From Perkinsus marinus ATCC 50983 (lineage: Eukaryota; Perkinsozoa; Perkinsida; Perkinsidae), in the NCBI RefSeq assembly GCF_000006405.1, contig NW_003211622.1:62659-126658 (forward strand): a stretch of 64,000 nucleotides of DNA, read 5' to 3'. Below the pieces are notes generated by a model, which saw nothing but the letters and a program-made list of their open reading frames with translations, was not told the origin of the DNA and searched no databases. A program made the translations under genes and the position numbers. This document shows, in pieces, positions 46,819 through 57,341 of this stretch. Every line of letters begins with the position of its first letter. Within the stretch, counting starts at the first letter, position 1.

Positions 46819-47240
46819 CTACTCGGCCTCTCTGTACGTATCCGGATGGAACAAGTCCGAGAACGGTGACCTGAGATCTTCAACACGACCAACAAGGAGA
46901 GCCTGCAAGAGATAGATATGATACGTCATGATCCAGTATAACTCTCATGCCCCGCGGCTACTAAACGACCGCCACTTACCATCCAGGCTTCAAAGCGTAG
47001 TCCATCTCGAACACAGTTGACATACCAAGGACACTAAGCACTACCATCATTATCTGTGACGCCTGGATGTTACCATAGAGGGTGTGCTCACTAGTCCCTA
47101 TCCTGGAAGTACTCCATACCTGGTAACCCCACTGCAACTAACGTACTAACTCCTGATGTAATCATCATCAGCAATCTGGGGGCTGCTACCACCTTGAGCA
47201 TTATCCATGTATCTATTCTAAGCACCATCCAACTGCTACA
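46819..47240 (-). CDS. C-terminal exons of an unidentified membrane protein
   Basis: Minus-strand segments read LDTWIMLKVVAAPRLLMMIT, SGVSTLVAVGLPG, then IQASQIMMVVLSVLGMSTVF and EMDYALKPG. A last exon probably gives VGRVEDLRSPFSDLFHPDTY and a stop at 46819-46821. Two hydrophobic stretches suggest membrane spans. The upstream part is not resolved and may connect to exons near 47.7-48.1 kb. No family was recognised. Confidence 0.35.
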
Positions 47241-47747
47241 GTGTTACTACTCACACCTACTACTACTCCTCCTATTACCTATTCAGGGTTACTCTGAGCA
47301 CCACCTCTTCCTTGCATCATCATCATCATACCTTAGAGAATAAAGCCGACATCGATACATAGACAACTCATCGGAGTTGTCCTTACCGTAACAATACAAC
47401 GTCGCTATAATGATACACAACTAAGTCCGGACACTATGAATACCAAAGCTTCCCGTTACTACCAATAGTAGACCAGCATATCCAATCGGGACTAAGACGA
47501 TATAGTGGTCGAATGATGAGACCTGACAGATAACCTTCATATTCATTCATCTTTGTAGATACTCAAGGGAACGATCATATTTGGATACCCCTGATTGATC
47601 TGTGCCCTTCATCATCATTAAGGCACCGCTAGACCTCCTCCTCTTGCTAAACGTTGACTTGTGACTAACATGTGCCTGCAATAACACACTACACTTTTAG
47701 GAATGTAGCGCGACTACCAGTACTACCAACAGGGATGCGGCCTTGAA

Positions 47748-48125
47748 CTAGTGCAGTCGTGGTATTTCGCTATTGGTGCAAGCATCGATAACGCCAAAGA
47801 ACACTGGATAGTTACCATCAGTAAGCACCCCTACTTGCGGCTGTAAATAGCAAAAACCCTCATATGTTACCACTACTACTACTACTACTACCGCGTAGTA
47901 GAATAACGATGCCCTGTGAAGGGGTCTTCCAAGCCCAAAGCAGACCTTAAAAACTCCCTGATTGGCGTTCAGCCAGACGAATATATAAGAGGTTCCTTTT
48001 ACGAGGGTGTAGAAGCTACTAAGAAATCGAAGTTTTCGTCCCATGTGAACTCCTTGATAGTTCTACCAACTCGAGCACCCTTGGACTCACGGCTTCGGCT
48101 GCTGAGCCGATGGGACCCCAAGTGA
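47748..48125 (-). CDS. Unidentified gene fragment
   Basis: Minus-strand reading gives SSRSRESKGARVGRTIKEFT and WDENFDFLVASTPS. After a 45-nt intron comes EFLRSALGLEDPFTGHRYST, and after a second intron that begins GTAGTAGTAGTAGTAG comes VGVLTDGNYPVFFGVIDACT, with the stop at 47748. The second intron contains the trinucleotide run at 47872-47891. No family was recognised. Confidence 0.35.
47872..47891. repeat. (ACT)n microsatellite in an intron
   Basis: About seven ACT units. On the coding (minus) strand they read as GTAGTAGTAG directly at the 5' splice site, so the repeat supplies several possible GT donors. Similar TAC/GTA runs recur through the right half of the window. Confidence 0.7.
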
Positions 48126-48174
48126 ACAGAGAAAAGACCAGAATGGAATAATTCATGCGGCAAAAATTATCAGA

Positions 48175-48250
48175 ACATCATGCGATTGCACAAGAATGGC
48201 GAGGAATTAGCACGCATGCACAGACCCGAGTTCGATCCCCGGCGAGAGCA
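48175..48250 (+). other. tRNA-like sequence
   Basis: The plus strand ends ACCCGAGTTCGATCCCCGGC followed by GAGAGCA, close to the T-arm of the tRNA-Gly at 49.8 kb (ACCCGAGTTCGATTCTCGG). The 5' half (GGCGAGGAATTAGCACGC) resembles a D-arm only loosely. Confidence 0.5.
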
Positions 48251-48337
48251 TCTCCGATAAGAATGTCAAGTGTTAAAGGAACACGACACTAATGATGTAA
48301 AATAATTGTATATTATTATGAAACTCAAACTAGCATA

Positions 48338-49640
48338 TCAATCCCCTGAAGACTGGTTATCGGCATCACTCGAGTCGTCGGCCGAAGAGCGACCAAGTAA
48401 AGTCGCTAGAGGCACTGCCTCCCCACCATCACTGCTGGTATCTGAAAGTGAATGCGGAAAAACGATATAAGCTACGCTCCGCCTACCACTGATGATAACT
48501 TCCCTCGATGTAGCGCTACCATGGCCGGCAGTAGTACCATTAGTAGGCATAGGAGGGGGAGAGGGGACCGTTGAGAAGGTAGCCGAACCGACATCAGTGA
48601 GTTGAGGTACTACACACACCGTTCCATTGCTCTGAGGTAATAAGGCAATCGATCTTCCATTCGGACTTTGATGATTACCTCTGATGCCTTAGCTTGTTCC
48701 ATTGCCATATACTTCACAATGGAGGTGAGGAGAGGTGTTGGACTCATATCGAATTGTCGTAGTATGACAACATCGAGATCCTCCATCAACTTACATCGGT
48801 CTCCTTCTGATGGGAAGTTATCTGAAGAATGTAGAGCCTTGTGGACCCTTGAAGTGCTCGACTCCGACCTCACTACCCGCATTCTTCCCGAAAGTTATCA
48901 ACATCATAGCCTTCTCCAACTGCTTAGTCGACTCATCGTCACTACCAACCAGTGGAGTAATCTTGTCTTGTACAAATTTCAGTAGCTCAGCCGGTGACTA
49001 AAATGATGGTAAGTATGGTAAGATTAACCCATGAGGCCTTGCCTGTTGCTCTGCCGCCGTCGACCCTACTAATTTCACCAACTGCGCGATCCGTAATCGT
49101 ACATGTATTGTGGGATTATCGATAAGTATCTGAGGAGGCTTCATAAACACGAGGAGAGTGAAGGTTGCCAACCTTAGGGTCGAGATCATGTAGCATTCGC
49201 TCCGCCTCTACTGGGTCATCATCAGTGATCAGCGTACGTCGAATTTGTGCTCGGGTACCGGGAGGTAGATGGACGGCGTCTATACCGTTGTTGGAGTAGC
49301 CAGTCGATGACGATGCGGAGACCGTGAGAGGAGCTAAAACCCGTACTGTCGTCACCAAAGGCCCCCGGTCTAAGCACCTTGATGATGATGATGATGAAGA
49401 CCATTATTCGTTCGAGACTCATTGAGACCAGCTTCTACGACAAACTCCGCTGCTGCAGCACTCCTTTCAGTGACTTGTAAGTAATCTAGTACTAGACGGG
49501 CAACATCCCTACAGGAAGGAATGCTGAATCGATGTTAGCAGCACTGCTACCCACTCCTCATCTAGCTCCACTTCCGTTAGCTTCTCCATCCATTCCTGAC
49601 TGATCAATGCGAGATCTCTACAGTTTATTCGGACTCAGAG
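48338..49640 (-). CDS. Unidentified protein, helical-repeat-like, low-complexity C-terminus
   Basis: Exons in order: SQEWMEKLTEVELDEEWVAV, DVARLVLDYLQVTERSAAAA, then VHLPPGTRAQIRRTLITDDD with VEAERMLHDLDPKVGNLHSP, then KPPQILIDNPTIHVRLRIAQ with LVKLVGSTAAEQQARP, then TPLLTSIVKYMAMEQAKASE with VIIKVRMEDRLPYYLRAMER. The last exon is Ser/Pro/Gly-rich and ends DSSDADNQSSGD at 48338. The repeated amphipathic helices suggest an alpha-solenoid. No family could be named. The start codon was not found. Confidence 0.45.
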
Positions 49641-49737
49641 TGGAAAATCAGGATGAATAAAAGGTAGAATTTGACACTATAATAGACTGTTGATGTAAAA
49701 AAACTCTCGACGTGCAACTGCAACATCTCTATCAACA

Positions 49738-49858
49738 GCATCATTGGTCTAGTGGTTTAATACTTTCGTGCCACGTCAGTATACCCCCTAGCCTTGGTCT
49801 AGTGGTAGAATACAACGTTGCCATCGTTGTGACCCGAGTTCGATTCTCGGATGATGCA
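49738..49858 (+). tRNA. Rearranged tRNA-Gly(GCC): complete 3' body preceded by a second 5' half
   Basis: 49788-49858 has a good D-arm (TGGTCTAGTGGTAGAATA), a perfect five-pair anticodon stem CAACG/CGTTG around TTGCCAT (anticodon GCC), a T-arm CCGAGTTCGATTCTCGG and a 3' acceptor ATGATGC plus A. Its own 5' acceptor (CTAGCCT) does not pair. The matching 5' acceptor GCATCAT lies 50 nt upstream at 49738-49744, followed by another D-arm (TGGTCTAGTGGTTTAATA) and a poorly paired GCC anticodon arm. So two tRNA-Gly copies have been fused or one partly duplicated. Whether a mature tRNA is made is unknown. Confidence 0.65.
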
Positions 49859-50677
49859 GTTCTTTTCAATTCAATAGATTATGTTCAATTATCCCATTTG
49901 TGCTACGGAAGGAGGGAATAGCCCGATAAGCTTCATTCAATAGGTAGGAAGAATAGACCCCAACCCTACCACCTACCTGGAGATTATAGTTGAACTTCCC
50001 GGAGACCTCGAAGGGGTAGTGGGCGACTCATCCCATCCGCTGCCAGTTCTCAACCCTCGGCGTCTAACCAGGGAACAATACTAAACAGAATGAACGTAAT
50101 GAACGTGACAGACCTCGCTCGAGATCCAGTCATCTCAGCATGCCCAGGGAGAGTGGCATAAGGATGTCCCCGACGGATCATTCACAGAGTAAAAACTTTA
50201 TTCTCCATAGCCATGTCGCTCACCGACCTTCTATGACTAAACCGAGTAATACAACAGTTCGCGGCATCAATGACAACGATAACGGATGGTTGTCTACTCT
50301 ATAGACAACAATGATCGCACTGTGTGGTAGCCGATACGCGGCCAACTATAACGTGGTGAAGATTATGCGATGACCAGTGGATGATCACTGAAGCATATTC
50401 TCCATCCCCCACTCGAGCCCTGTGCCTTCACCTCCCATTTAATAACACGAATAGCATAACCAGAATAGTGAGATCGAGAAAATGATTGCAATACTACTAT
50501 TGCTTCCCTCCTCCTCAATAGCATTGGTAAATGCAATAATCATTATCATCCTACGCAAGTAGTATGAGGATGACTGAAGCACCATTGAATATGAACCAGT
50601 GAGCTAAAGGTTAACGACAGCGTACTGGTGCCCGTACCTGATCGATATACTACCAACCCTTAAAGCAGAGGAATAAG
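49859..50677. other. About 800 bases without a recognised gene
   Basis: No exon, tRNA or repeat was recognised apart from short simple-sequence runs. It separates the tRNA-Gly locus from the 3' end of the kelch gene. Confidence 0.4.
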
Positions 50678-53461
50678 CTACCTTGGGAAGAGCATAGGGG
50701 GAGCAGGCATCCAGGTATCCGAAACTGGATTATATGTCTCTACCGAGGTTTGAACCTGGGTGTCGGGATGATGCTCGAGCTACCACCACTACTGACTTAC
50801 TTCCCCATTCTGACCACCTCCCAATAGGATGTTATCTCCATACACTGCAGCGGCACAGTCCATACGGTTAGTCGCTGAGGTATGATAGATGATGCATCAT
50901 TAGAGAGTAACATTACTACCATGCTTGGCTCTAAATGACCATCCTTTAGTAAGATCAGCTACTCGTAAGGACTCGACCGTAGAATGGATATTCTGTTCAT
51001 TATCTATACCACCAAATACGTAGACATTGCCGAGATAGGTGACGGCAGCTGCAGCTGATCTCTCCTCTATAAGGTCACATCCTTGAGCCGGCATCCACTT
51101 GTTGGCTCGTACATCGTAACTGTAGTGGATAGATAGGATTATTCATACCACTCCTCGGCTACATCTCGACGCTCCTGAGCCGTGATCCAGATGTGCCTCC
51201 AATGGCCCAGATATTCCCTTCAGCAGTAGATACGGCCGCACAGCTAGATCTAGGAGTAGAGAGTGGTGCGAGCTCCATCCAATTCCGCATGCGGGGATCG
51301 AACCTGGGTGATGGGCATGGAAACTCATTGAGGACTATACAATAAGGACTACTTACGCCTCAACACTAGATAGGATCTGTGTACCATCAAATCCTCCAAC
51401 AGCGAACATCCTACCATCCTTCTCCGACGAGACCCCAGCACAGTTCCTCCTCGGTATATTAAGCGAGGCCTAGTATAATAGCAATACCCTACCAAGAGCC
51501 CCTACCCCTTTCCCCCCATCACCCCCTAGCATCCAAGTGTCCCGTAATGTATCATACACCTCTGTCTCATTCAACGCCTTGTAGTCTAAGTTCTGACCTC
51601 CAAAGGCATACAGACGTGAACTACTCACAGCACTGCCGAAATAGGATCCTATCAAAGGCGGGTGAGGGTAGGATTAGATCTAGAATGGGGTTTATGTACG
51701 TTCAGTGTTCATTTGTCGACAAGGCCTCCAGCATTGATTGGCTAAGTCCAAGACCTAGAGCCAACTGATAGAAGAGGGCGACAACTCGACTGAAGACCTA
51801 CTACCTCTACTGATCGCAGATACTCATTACCAGAGTTGCCTCCAAGGGCGAAAACAAGAGGGAAGGGGAAGAAGTGTATCTAGGATGTGGTCATGATAAG
51901 GAGGATGGTACTTCCAACCTTACCCCATAGTATTGAGCCTCTCGAGCCAAGAGCATCGACTCAGTAGTATCACGGGGACAGGGAGGGGACTGAGGAGGAG
52001 GTGGAAGGGGAGAGGGCGACTATGGCCCAACCTACCATAGGATTCCTTAAAAAGTCAAGGATTTCACCGAAGACTTGGGGGTCCCTATCGAGGAATACTC
52101 TGCCCTATACAAGATGCGTGTAGATACTATATTGTTATACACAACTACCTCGGCATCCTTTGGTACTTCATATCGTCCTGACAACAATGCCTCTAGGAAG
52201 GATCCTTTCTGTTGGCATAGAGTCTTGCGAGAGGTTTCGAAGGTAGTCCCTGAGAGTATATGTTAGTCGTAGGATGAGTATAGGGTAGACCTACCACCAA
52301 CATTGAGGGCTACCATACTCTCATTGGCCATGCTATGGTCGACTATACGGGTACGGTCAGTATCGAAGGTAGTCTTATCCTAAGACAGTAATACAACTAT
52401 CCAAGACATCATGAGGAGTAGATGATGACCACCCTGTTATAGGCGTCCTCTTGCACCGATAGGGCCTGCATGGCCTCCTCCTTCTCTGACTCGAACCGTG
52501 AACGCTCATCTGCCATCTTCTTCCGAGCATCCGACCGCTCTATCTCTACCTACAGAGGTGCTGTAAGTCATCGTCAATAGTAGAGTCGACTACCTGTGTT
52601 AGCTGATTCTGCATCTCTAGATCAGCCCTACGACGATCCTCCTCCTGTTTGGTAGCCTCACGTTGTCGCTCTTGGACCTGCTTACCCCTCTATTACTACT
52701 ATCCCCTATGGATAGTATTACAAACTGTTCCCAAACCCTCTTCTTCTCATCCTCGAAGTCCTGTCGACTTGATTGTATATCCTCTCTTTGTCGCACCAAC
52801 TATACAAGACATGAGTAGCCGTCTATCACAGCGACACCCCTTACCTCTAACTCTGTCTTCTTTAACCAGCCGATAAAGGTCCTCCTTAGATCACCAACTA
52901 ACCCCTCAAAGTCGTCACCTGAATCCAATACTCCCCAACATGTCTCTACCTCACCATCCCTAGCACCAGTATTAGTTCCACCATTCTGAGTGGTCGTATC
53001 AGACTTCACACTACTAGGGGGTACCTCCTTATCACTCTGTGGTGTCTGATGACCCTTAGACCCACTAGGAGTTACCCCAGCATTATTAGCCGCTGTAGTA
53101 GCTGAGTAATTGATAATGGCGAGGGTAGTAGGAATCCCTCTACTACCACTAGCAGCAGACCTAGGGGCAGCTGCCCTGCCTGAGGACCCCTTACGTGGAT
53201 GAGGGGCAGCTGGTAGAGCTGGCTCATCGAAGGTCGGAAAATCTTCAGTAAAGGCATGAGTATCTGATCATGGTTGTTGTTGTAAGGAGTGTTGATGTAA
53301 TAATAATGATTACCCTGTTGACCTGGGGGTACTGCAGCTGCAAAGACAGCCCCAAGGCCCCCACTATTAGGACCATTCTCCGACTTATCCAATGATGAAG
53401 CCCTACTACCCTTCCTACTATTCTTAGATGATGAATCACCACCACTCTGCTTCCGAGGCAT
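50678..53461 (-). CDS. Coiled-coil/BTB/kelch protein with Kelch13-like architecture
   Basis: ATG 53461 opens a low-complexity N-terminus (MPRKQSGGDSSSKNSRKGSR). A Glu/Arg/Gln-rich coiled coil follows (SSRQDFEDEKKRVWEQF, QERQREATKQEEDRRRADLE, MADERSRFESEKEEAMQAL). A BTB/T1-type domain comes next: MVALNVGG, joined after a 45-nt intron to TTFETSRKTLCQQKGSFLEA, then FLDRDPQVFGEILDFLRNPM. Kelch blades follow: FALGGNSGNEYLRSVE, LYAFGGQNLDYKALNETEVY, MFAVGGFDGTQILSSVEAFD, IWAIGGTSGSRLRSVE, VYVFGGIDNEQNIHSTVESL and ILLGGGQNG..VETYNPVSDTW, with the stop at 50678. The order coiled coil, BTB, six-bladed kelch is that of Plasmodium K13, which acts at the cytostome/micropore. K13 orthology is inferred from architecture; a different BTB-kelch adaptor is possible. 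Confidence 0.75.
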
Positions 53462-53775
53462 AGTGGAGTAAAAAAGATACCTTATTGATCGTCGTCGTCG
53501 TCCACTACTGCTATCTGCGCGAATCAGATAGTATTAAGGAAGCTCAAGTGAGTACAAGATAGCAAGATGTTAAGGTCGAAACTAAGGATGTGGGCGGCCG
53601 CGGCCATCGACGAGGACGATATCGAGACGATGATTTATGAAAGAGTGATAGTCACGTTGGGGTTTATCACAACTATAAATGGATGAGTCGTAGGGTCAAT
53701 TCCTACTGATGGCTTTTTTCAGTCCCCTCAAACATGTAGTTCTGGCAGCAGATAAGCCTATCTATTGATACAGCC

Positions 53776-54114
53776 ATGGAATCCTCTCTTATTAGGGAGT
53801 TAGGTTATGTACCCAGTAGTCATGATGACCACGACTGTGGATGGATAAAGTCTAGGATCATAGCTGGTGTAAGCTCGACAGGTCTGATGTGAGGTAATGG
53901 ACCTTACATACCCTACGATATGGAGTGGCTGTGGTATACTCTAAATCTCATTAGAGATAGGCAACCAGTATATAGAGGTAACTACCATATGGAGGTACTG
54001 TATATCGTACAGCAGCACCTCGGAGGTCATAAAACCTGCTCTGGGGATGAGTTTATCACCATAGCCTATGATGGAGATTCTTCATTGTGGTATTATCACG
54101 GATGTTTACGATAA
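53776..54114 (+). CDS. Uncertain small gene with one in-frame TGA
   Basis: From ATG 53776 the frame reads MESSLIRELGYVPSSHDDHD and CGWIKSRIIAGVSSTGLM, meets a TGA at 53890-53892, and continues in the same frame as GNGPYIPYDMEWLWYTLNLI and NYHMEVLYIVQQHLGG to a TAA at 54112. Both sides look coding. Either an unrecognised short intron removes the stop, or the gene is decaying. Less clear coding stretches continue to about 54480 (SSLTLATCRGAGWDTVVLLG). No family was recognised. Confidence 0.35.
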
Positions 54115-54568
54115 ACAATAGGGAGGTAATACTGATAGTACCCCAATGTGCCTACTAGTAGGGAGGGTATTAGGGAGATCAATGCAGCTTGATAGATCCC
54201 TTTGGCTGAAGGGTATAGCTGTGTTATGAGGGGGGCACTCTTAGACTGACGTTACGACATAGGTGCAAACCCTCTTGTTAACTTGACGGGTGGAGTCTTT
54301 TCCATACTAGCGGGGTAAAGTTAGTAGAGTGCAGTCGTATGATCTACCATTTGAGGAAAGGTACTATATTCGGTCAAGCCTGACCTTGGCTACTTGTCGA
54401 GGGGCTGGCTGGGATACAGTAGTACTCCTAGGCATCTTGAAGACTCTCTATGAGACATCTTTCATACTGTTATAAGCATGTAGTAGTTTATACACTTCCT
54501 GTTGTGTTCATCATCATCATCATCATCACTATCCTTTCCCTCCTTTAGGATTCTTAATCAAGCCCCTT
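54115..54568. other. Upstream region of the S41 peptidase gene
   Basis: It holds possible further exons of the preceding uncertain gene and a CAT trinucleotide run near 54511-54530 shortly before the peptidase start. No other feature was recognised. Confidence 0.35.
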
Positions 54569-57322
54569 ATGCTCACATCCACCATCTACATACTACCTCC
54601 ATTACTACTATTGTGGATAGTCACCATCCTCACTGGTTGTGGATCCCATCATCAGAGTACTCCCTCCCACTCTGAAGACCCCACACTCCTTAACAAGCGT
54701 ATTAGCGCTTCCTCGACAGGCCTACTATATCTAGAGGACATAGACAGTTGTGCAGCTCTAGAGGGCCTCTCTAGTGAATATGATATACCAGGCCGTAGTG
54801 ACATCACTGAGAGGTGGTCATCTGGTAAAGACCTCATGCGATGCATATCACAGCTCAAGATAAGTCGCTTTGACGCCCTATTCACTCTGCATAATTTACG
54901 TTATGGTGTCGCTGAGGCATATGCATTCACTGATATAGCTAGGGATTCCAACAAGTCTATTGAGAGTAATACATGTGGCTTTAAGACATATGATATAAAG
55001 GTGGACCTTTTGGGTATACTAGATAGGAGGATAGAAGAGATATCCAGAGTGAGTAGGGGTATGAGTGATGGTAGGAGGATGGACTACCTCAAGGGTGGTA
55101 TGCCTGCATTGGACTTTCATGGTTCCCTTATGGATCTCCTTAATACCCTATATGATGCACATACCTATTACCAAAGCCCACTTACTATGTTCACCTTTGT
55201 TATCCCTGTTGGCTTTAGAGCATCTTGTTCGCCATGTGATGGTATGAATAAGAATCAGAAGGTATACCTTAGGGAGGTAGGACTAGATGTAGAGTATCGT
55301 AAAGTGTTCGGTAGATGGCCTACCCTTCAACACTATAACTACCTCACTCCTATTGCTACTATCAATGGGTATAACGTACTAGATTGGATGGAGTCTATGG
55401 TAAAAGGGGTCCTTAAGGGGGTCCATCTTGGTCTCAATCAACGACTCAATGATTGGTTCTTTGTGAAGGATGGACCCATATATGTACCATTGGCATGGTA
55501 TCATGTTGGTAGTAGTGATATTAAGCCCTTGAAGGTAGTATATGAGGATGGTGCCTCTGATAGCATAGAGTGGATGGGCAAGTTTATTGATCATAGTAAG
55601 GGTATGAGCTCTATGGGAGTTACGGATGGTCTTAGTTGGAGGGTCTATAACTCCCTAGTAAACAAGAATGATAAATTTGATTATGTCGTAGATATGGAGA
55701 AGGATAAGTTCGGTAAGGATTTAGATACCCTACTTGAGATTGGTAATATAACTACTGGAGATCCTACTCTTGATAGAGCTGTGATAGAGGTTCTCAACAA
55801 GAATAGGAGGCAGGTGACTGCTGTTGAACAAATTAATACTATGGATGATAGGACGGTGACCTCAGCTCTGGCTGGTATGGATATGAGGAGGCCTCATACT
55901 ACTACTAGCAATACACATCAGCTAGTGAGAGGGGGTGCAACAGTTGTTGATAAGGAGGTTATATGGAAGGAGGCCTTAGGGGGTATACTCAAATGGAGGG
56001 TAGAAGGGAGGAGAGCTATGGTCGTGGTTGTGACTACCTTTTCTATTGATGCTACTAAATATCATCATCTCTTACCACAATTCTTTACCATTCAACAAGA
56101 GGCACGTGCATTGGGTATAAGGAGGATCCTATTGGACCTGTCGGGTAACACTGGTGGCTCTCTCAGCTCGGCATTTGCCCTATTATGGTATCTATTGGAA
56201 CCATCTGAGGTATGCCAACCTCTGTCCAAGCACATTACTGAGCACTGGAGCCTATGGTTGGCCTCATTCGCTGATCATTGGGCCCAATCCATTGAGGAAG
56301 GGTTCCGAGGGGCTTGGAGGGAAGGGGATGAGTTTATACGAGGCAGGATGGAGGAACTACGTTCGATACTAAGGTATGCTGCTGCTATAGACTCGGGGGT
56401 ATCTATCCCTAACCTGGATGCTGCTCTGAAGAATGTTGATGGGATAGAAAGGTGGCTCTTAGGAATGGAGCCTGATGGAGCCAGTCGAAAGTGGGCCTTT
56501 AAGGAGATACTCAAACATAAGTTATTCCTAACAGAAAGGATATTTCAGGATGTTACCCGTTCTAATACTGGATGGTATCCATTTGGTAATGTAGACTTTG
56601 TAGATCCAGCAACAGGAACACCATTCGAGCCACCATTAGAACATTATGACCATCCTGAAACCCATCAGTGGGGTGGTGTGTCCTCTTCCAACTACTCCCA
56701 GAGGGCACCTTGGGCCTTCTGTATGGACATAGTACAACGGCAGATGCCAGCTCTAAAGGAGGAGCAGTATGATGATGAATACTCCTGGTCCTATTGGGAG
56801 GAGGTAGGGGTCCTTACTGATGGTAGATGTGGTTCTGCTTGTACAACTGTTGCTTCTACCCTATACATATCCACTCGTGCAACAACATACACATTTGGTG
56901 GTAGGATAGATAAGCCTATGGCTTTCGGCTCATATGCTGGGGGTAATGTAATCTCCTATGATCAGTTCTGGCCTAGATTCTCGATAGCATCACACCTGGG
57001 CAACTGGGGTACTCTAGGAGGCTCTCAATGGTCTAAGAAGTATGCCCACAAGTGGATGCATTATGCAACAATATTCCCTACTACTGCTACTGCCTCCTTC
57101 ACTTTCAATATGGCCTTCCATAATGGACTAGGGCCACATTCATTACCAGTACAATGGTATGAGATACCTAGCCATCATCATGTTGGTATGTGGGCACGTA
57201 GTCTTAATGAGAGGGTAGCAATAGAGAAGTATGTAGTACACAGGGATTGGGCATATGATATGCTACATCCACAATACCCTACTATGGGTTACTGTATCCC
57301 GAATAAGAAGGGTGGAAGGTAG
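54569..57322 (+). CDS. Secreted S41-family (tail-specific/CPAF-like) peptidase, single exon
   Basis: One uninterrupted frame of 917 codons. The N-terminus is a signal peptide (MLTSTIYILPPLLLLWIVTI) ending in LTGCGS, so it enters the secretory route. The middle has GSLMDLLNTLYDAHTYYQSP, the 'LxxLxDxHT' motif of S41 proteins. The catalytic core has RRILLDLSGNTGGS ('LDLRxNxGG') and later VLTDGRCGSACTTVASTLY, with the nucleophile Ser in 'DGxCxSxC'. The layout recalls the fungal/chlamydial CPAF-like branch of S41 more than bacterial CtpA, as no PDZ domain was seen. The length is typical or slightly long. The lack of introns over 2.75 kb is unusual beside its neighbours. Its 3' end is 19 bp from the next ATG. 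Confidence 0.75.
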   Translation: MLTSTIYILPPLLLLWIVTILTGCGSHHQSTPSHSEDPTLLNKRISASSTGLLYLEDIDSCAALEGLSSEYDIPGRSDITERWSSGKDLMRCISQLKISRFDALFTLHNLRYGVAEAYAFTDIARDSNKSIESNTCGFKTYDIKVDLLGILDRRIEEISRVSRGMSDGRRMDYLKGGMPALDFHGSLMDLLNTLYDAHTYYQSPLTMFTFVIPVGFRASCSPCDGMNKNQKVYLREVGLDVEYRKVFGRWPTLQHYNYLTPIATINGYNVLDWMESMVKGVLKGVHLGLNQRLNDWFFVKDGPIYVPLAWYHVGSSDIKPLKVVYEDGASDSIEWMGKFIDHSKGMSSMGVTDGLSWRVYNSLVNKNDKFDYVVDMEKDKFGKDLDTLLEIGNITTGDPTLDRAVIEVLNKNRRQVTAVEQINTMDDRTVTSALAGMDMRRPHTTTSNTHQLVRGGATVVDKEVIWKEALGGILKWRVEGRRAMVVVVTTFSIDATKYHHLLPQFFTIQQEARALGIRRILLDLSGNTGGSLSSAFALLWYLLEPSEVCQPLSKHITEHWSLWLASFADHWAQSIEEGFRGAWREGDEFIRGRMEELRSILRYAAAIDSGVSIPNLDAALKNVDGIERWLLGMEPDGASRKWAFKEILKHKLFLTERIFQDVTRSNTGWYPFGNVDFVDPATGTPFEPPLEHYDHPETHQWGGVSSSNYSQRAPWAFCMDIVQRQMPALKEEQYDDEYSWSYWEEVGVLTDGRCGSACTTVASTLYISTRATTYTFGGRIDKPMAFGSYAGGNVISYDQFWPRFSIASHLGNWGTLGGSQWSKKYAHKWMHYATIFPTTATASFTFNMAFHNGLGPHSLPVQWYEIPSHHHVGMWARSLNERVAIEKYVVHRDWAYDMLHPQYPTMGYCIPNKKGGR

Positions 57323-57341
57323 TACATGTTAGCTGCTGTTC

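Noticed and set aside
49788-49858. Ordinary functional tRNA-Gly gene
   Set aside because: The 5' acceptor strand does not pair with the 3' strand; reported as a rearranged locus instead.
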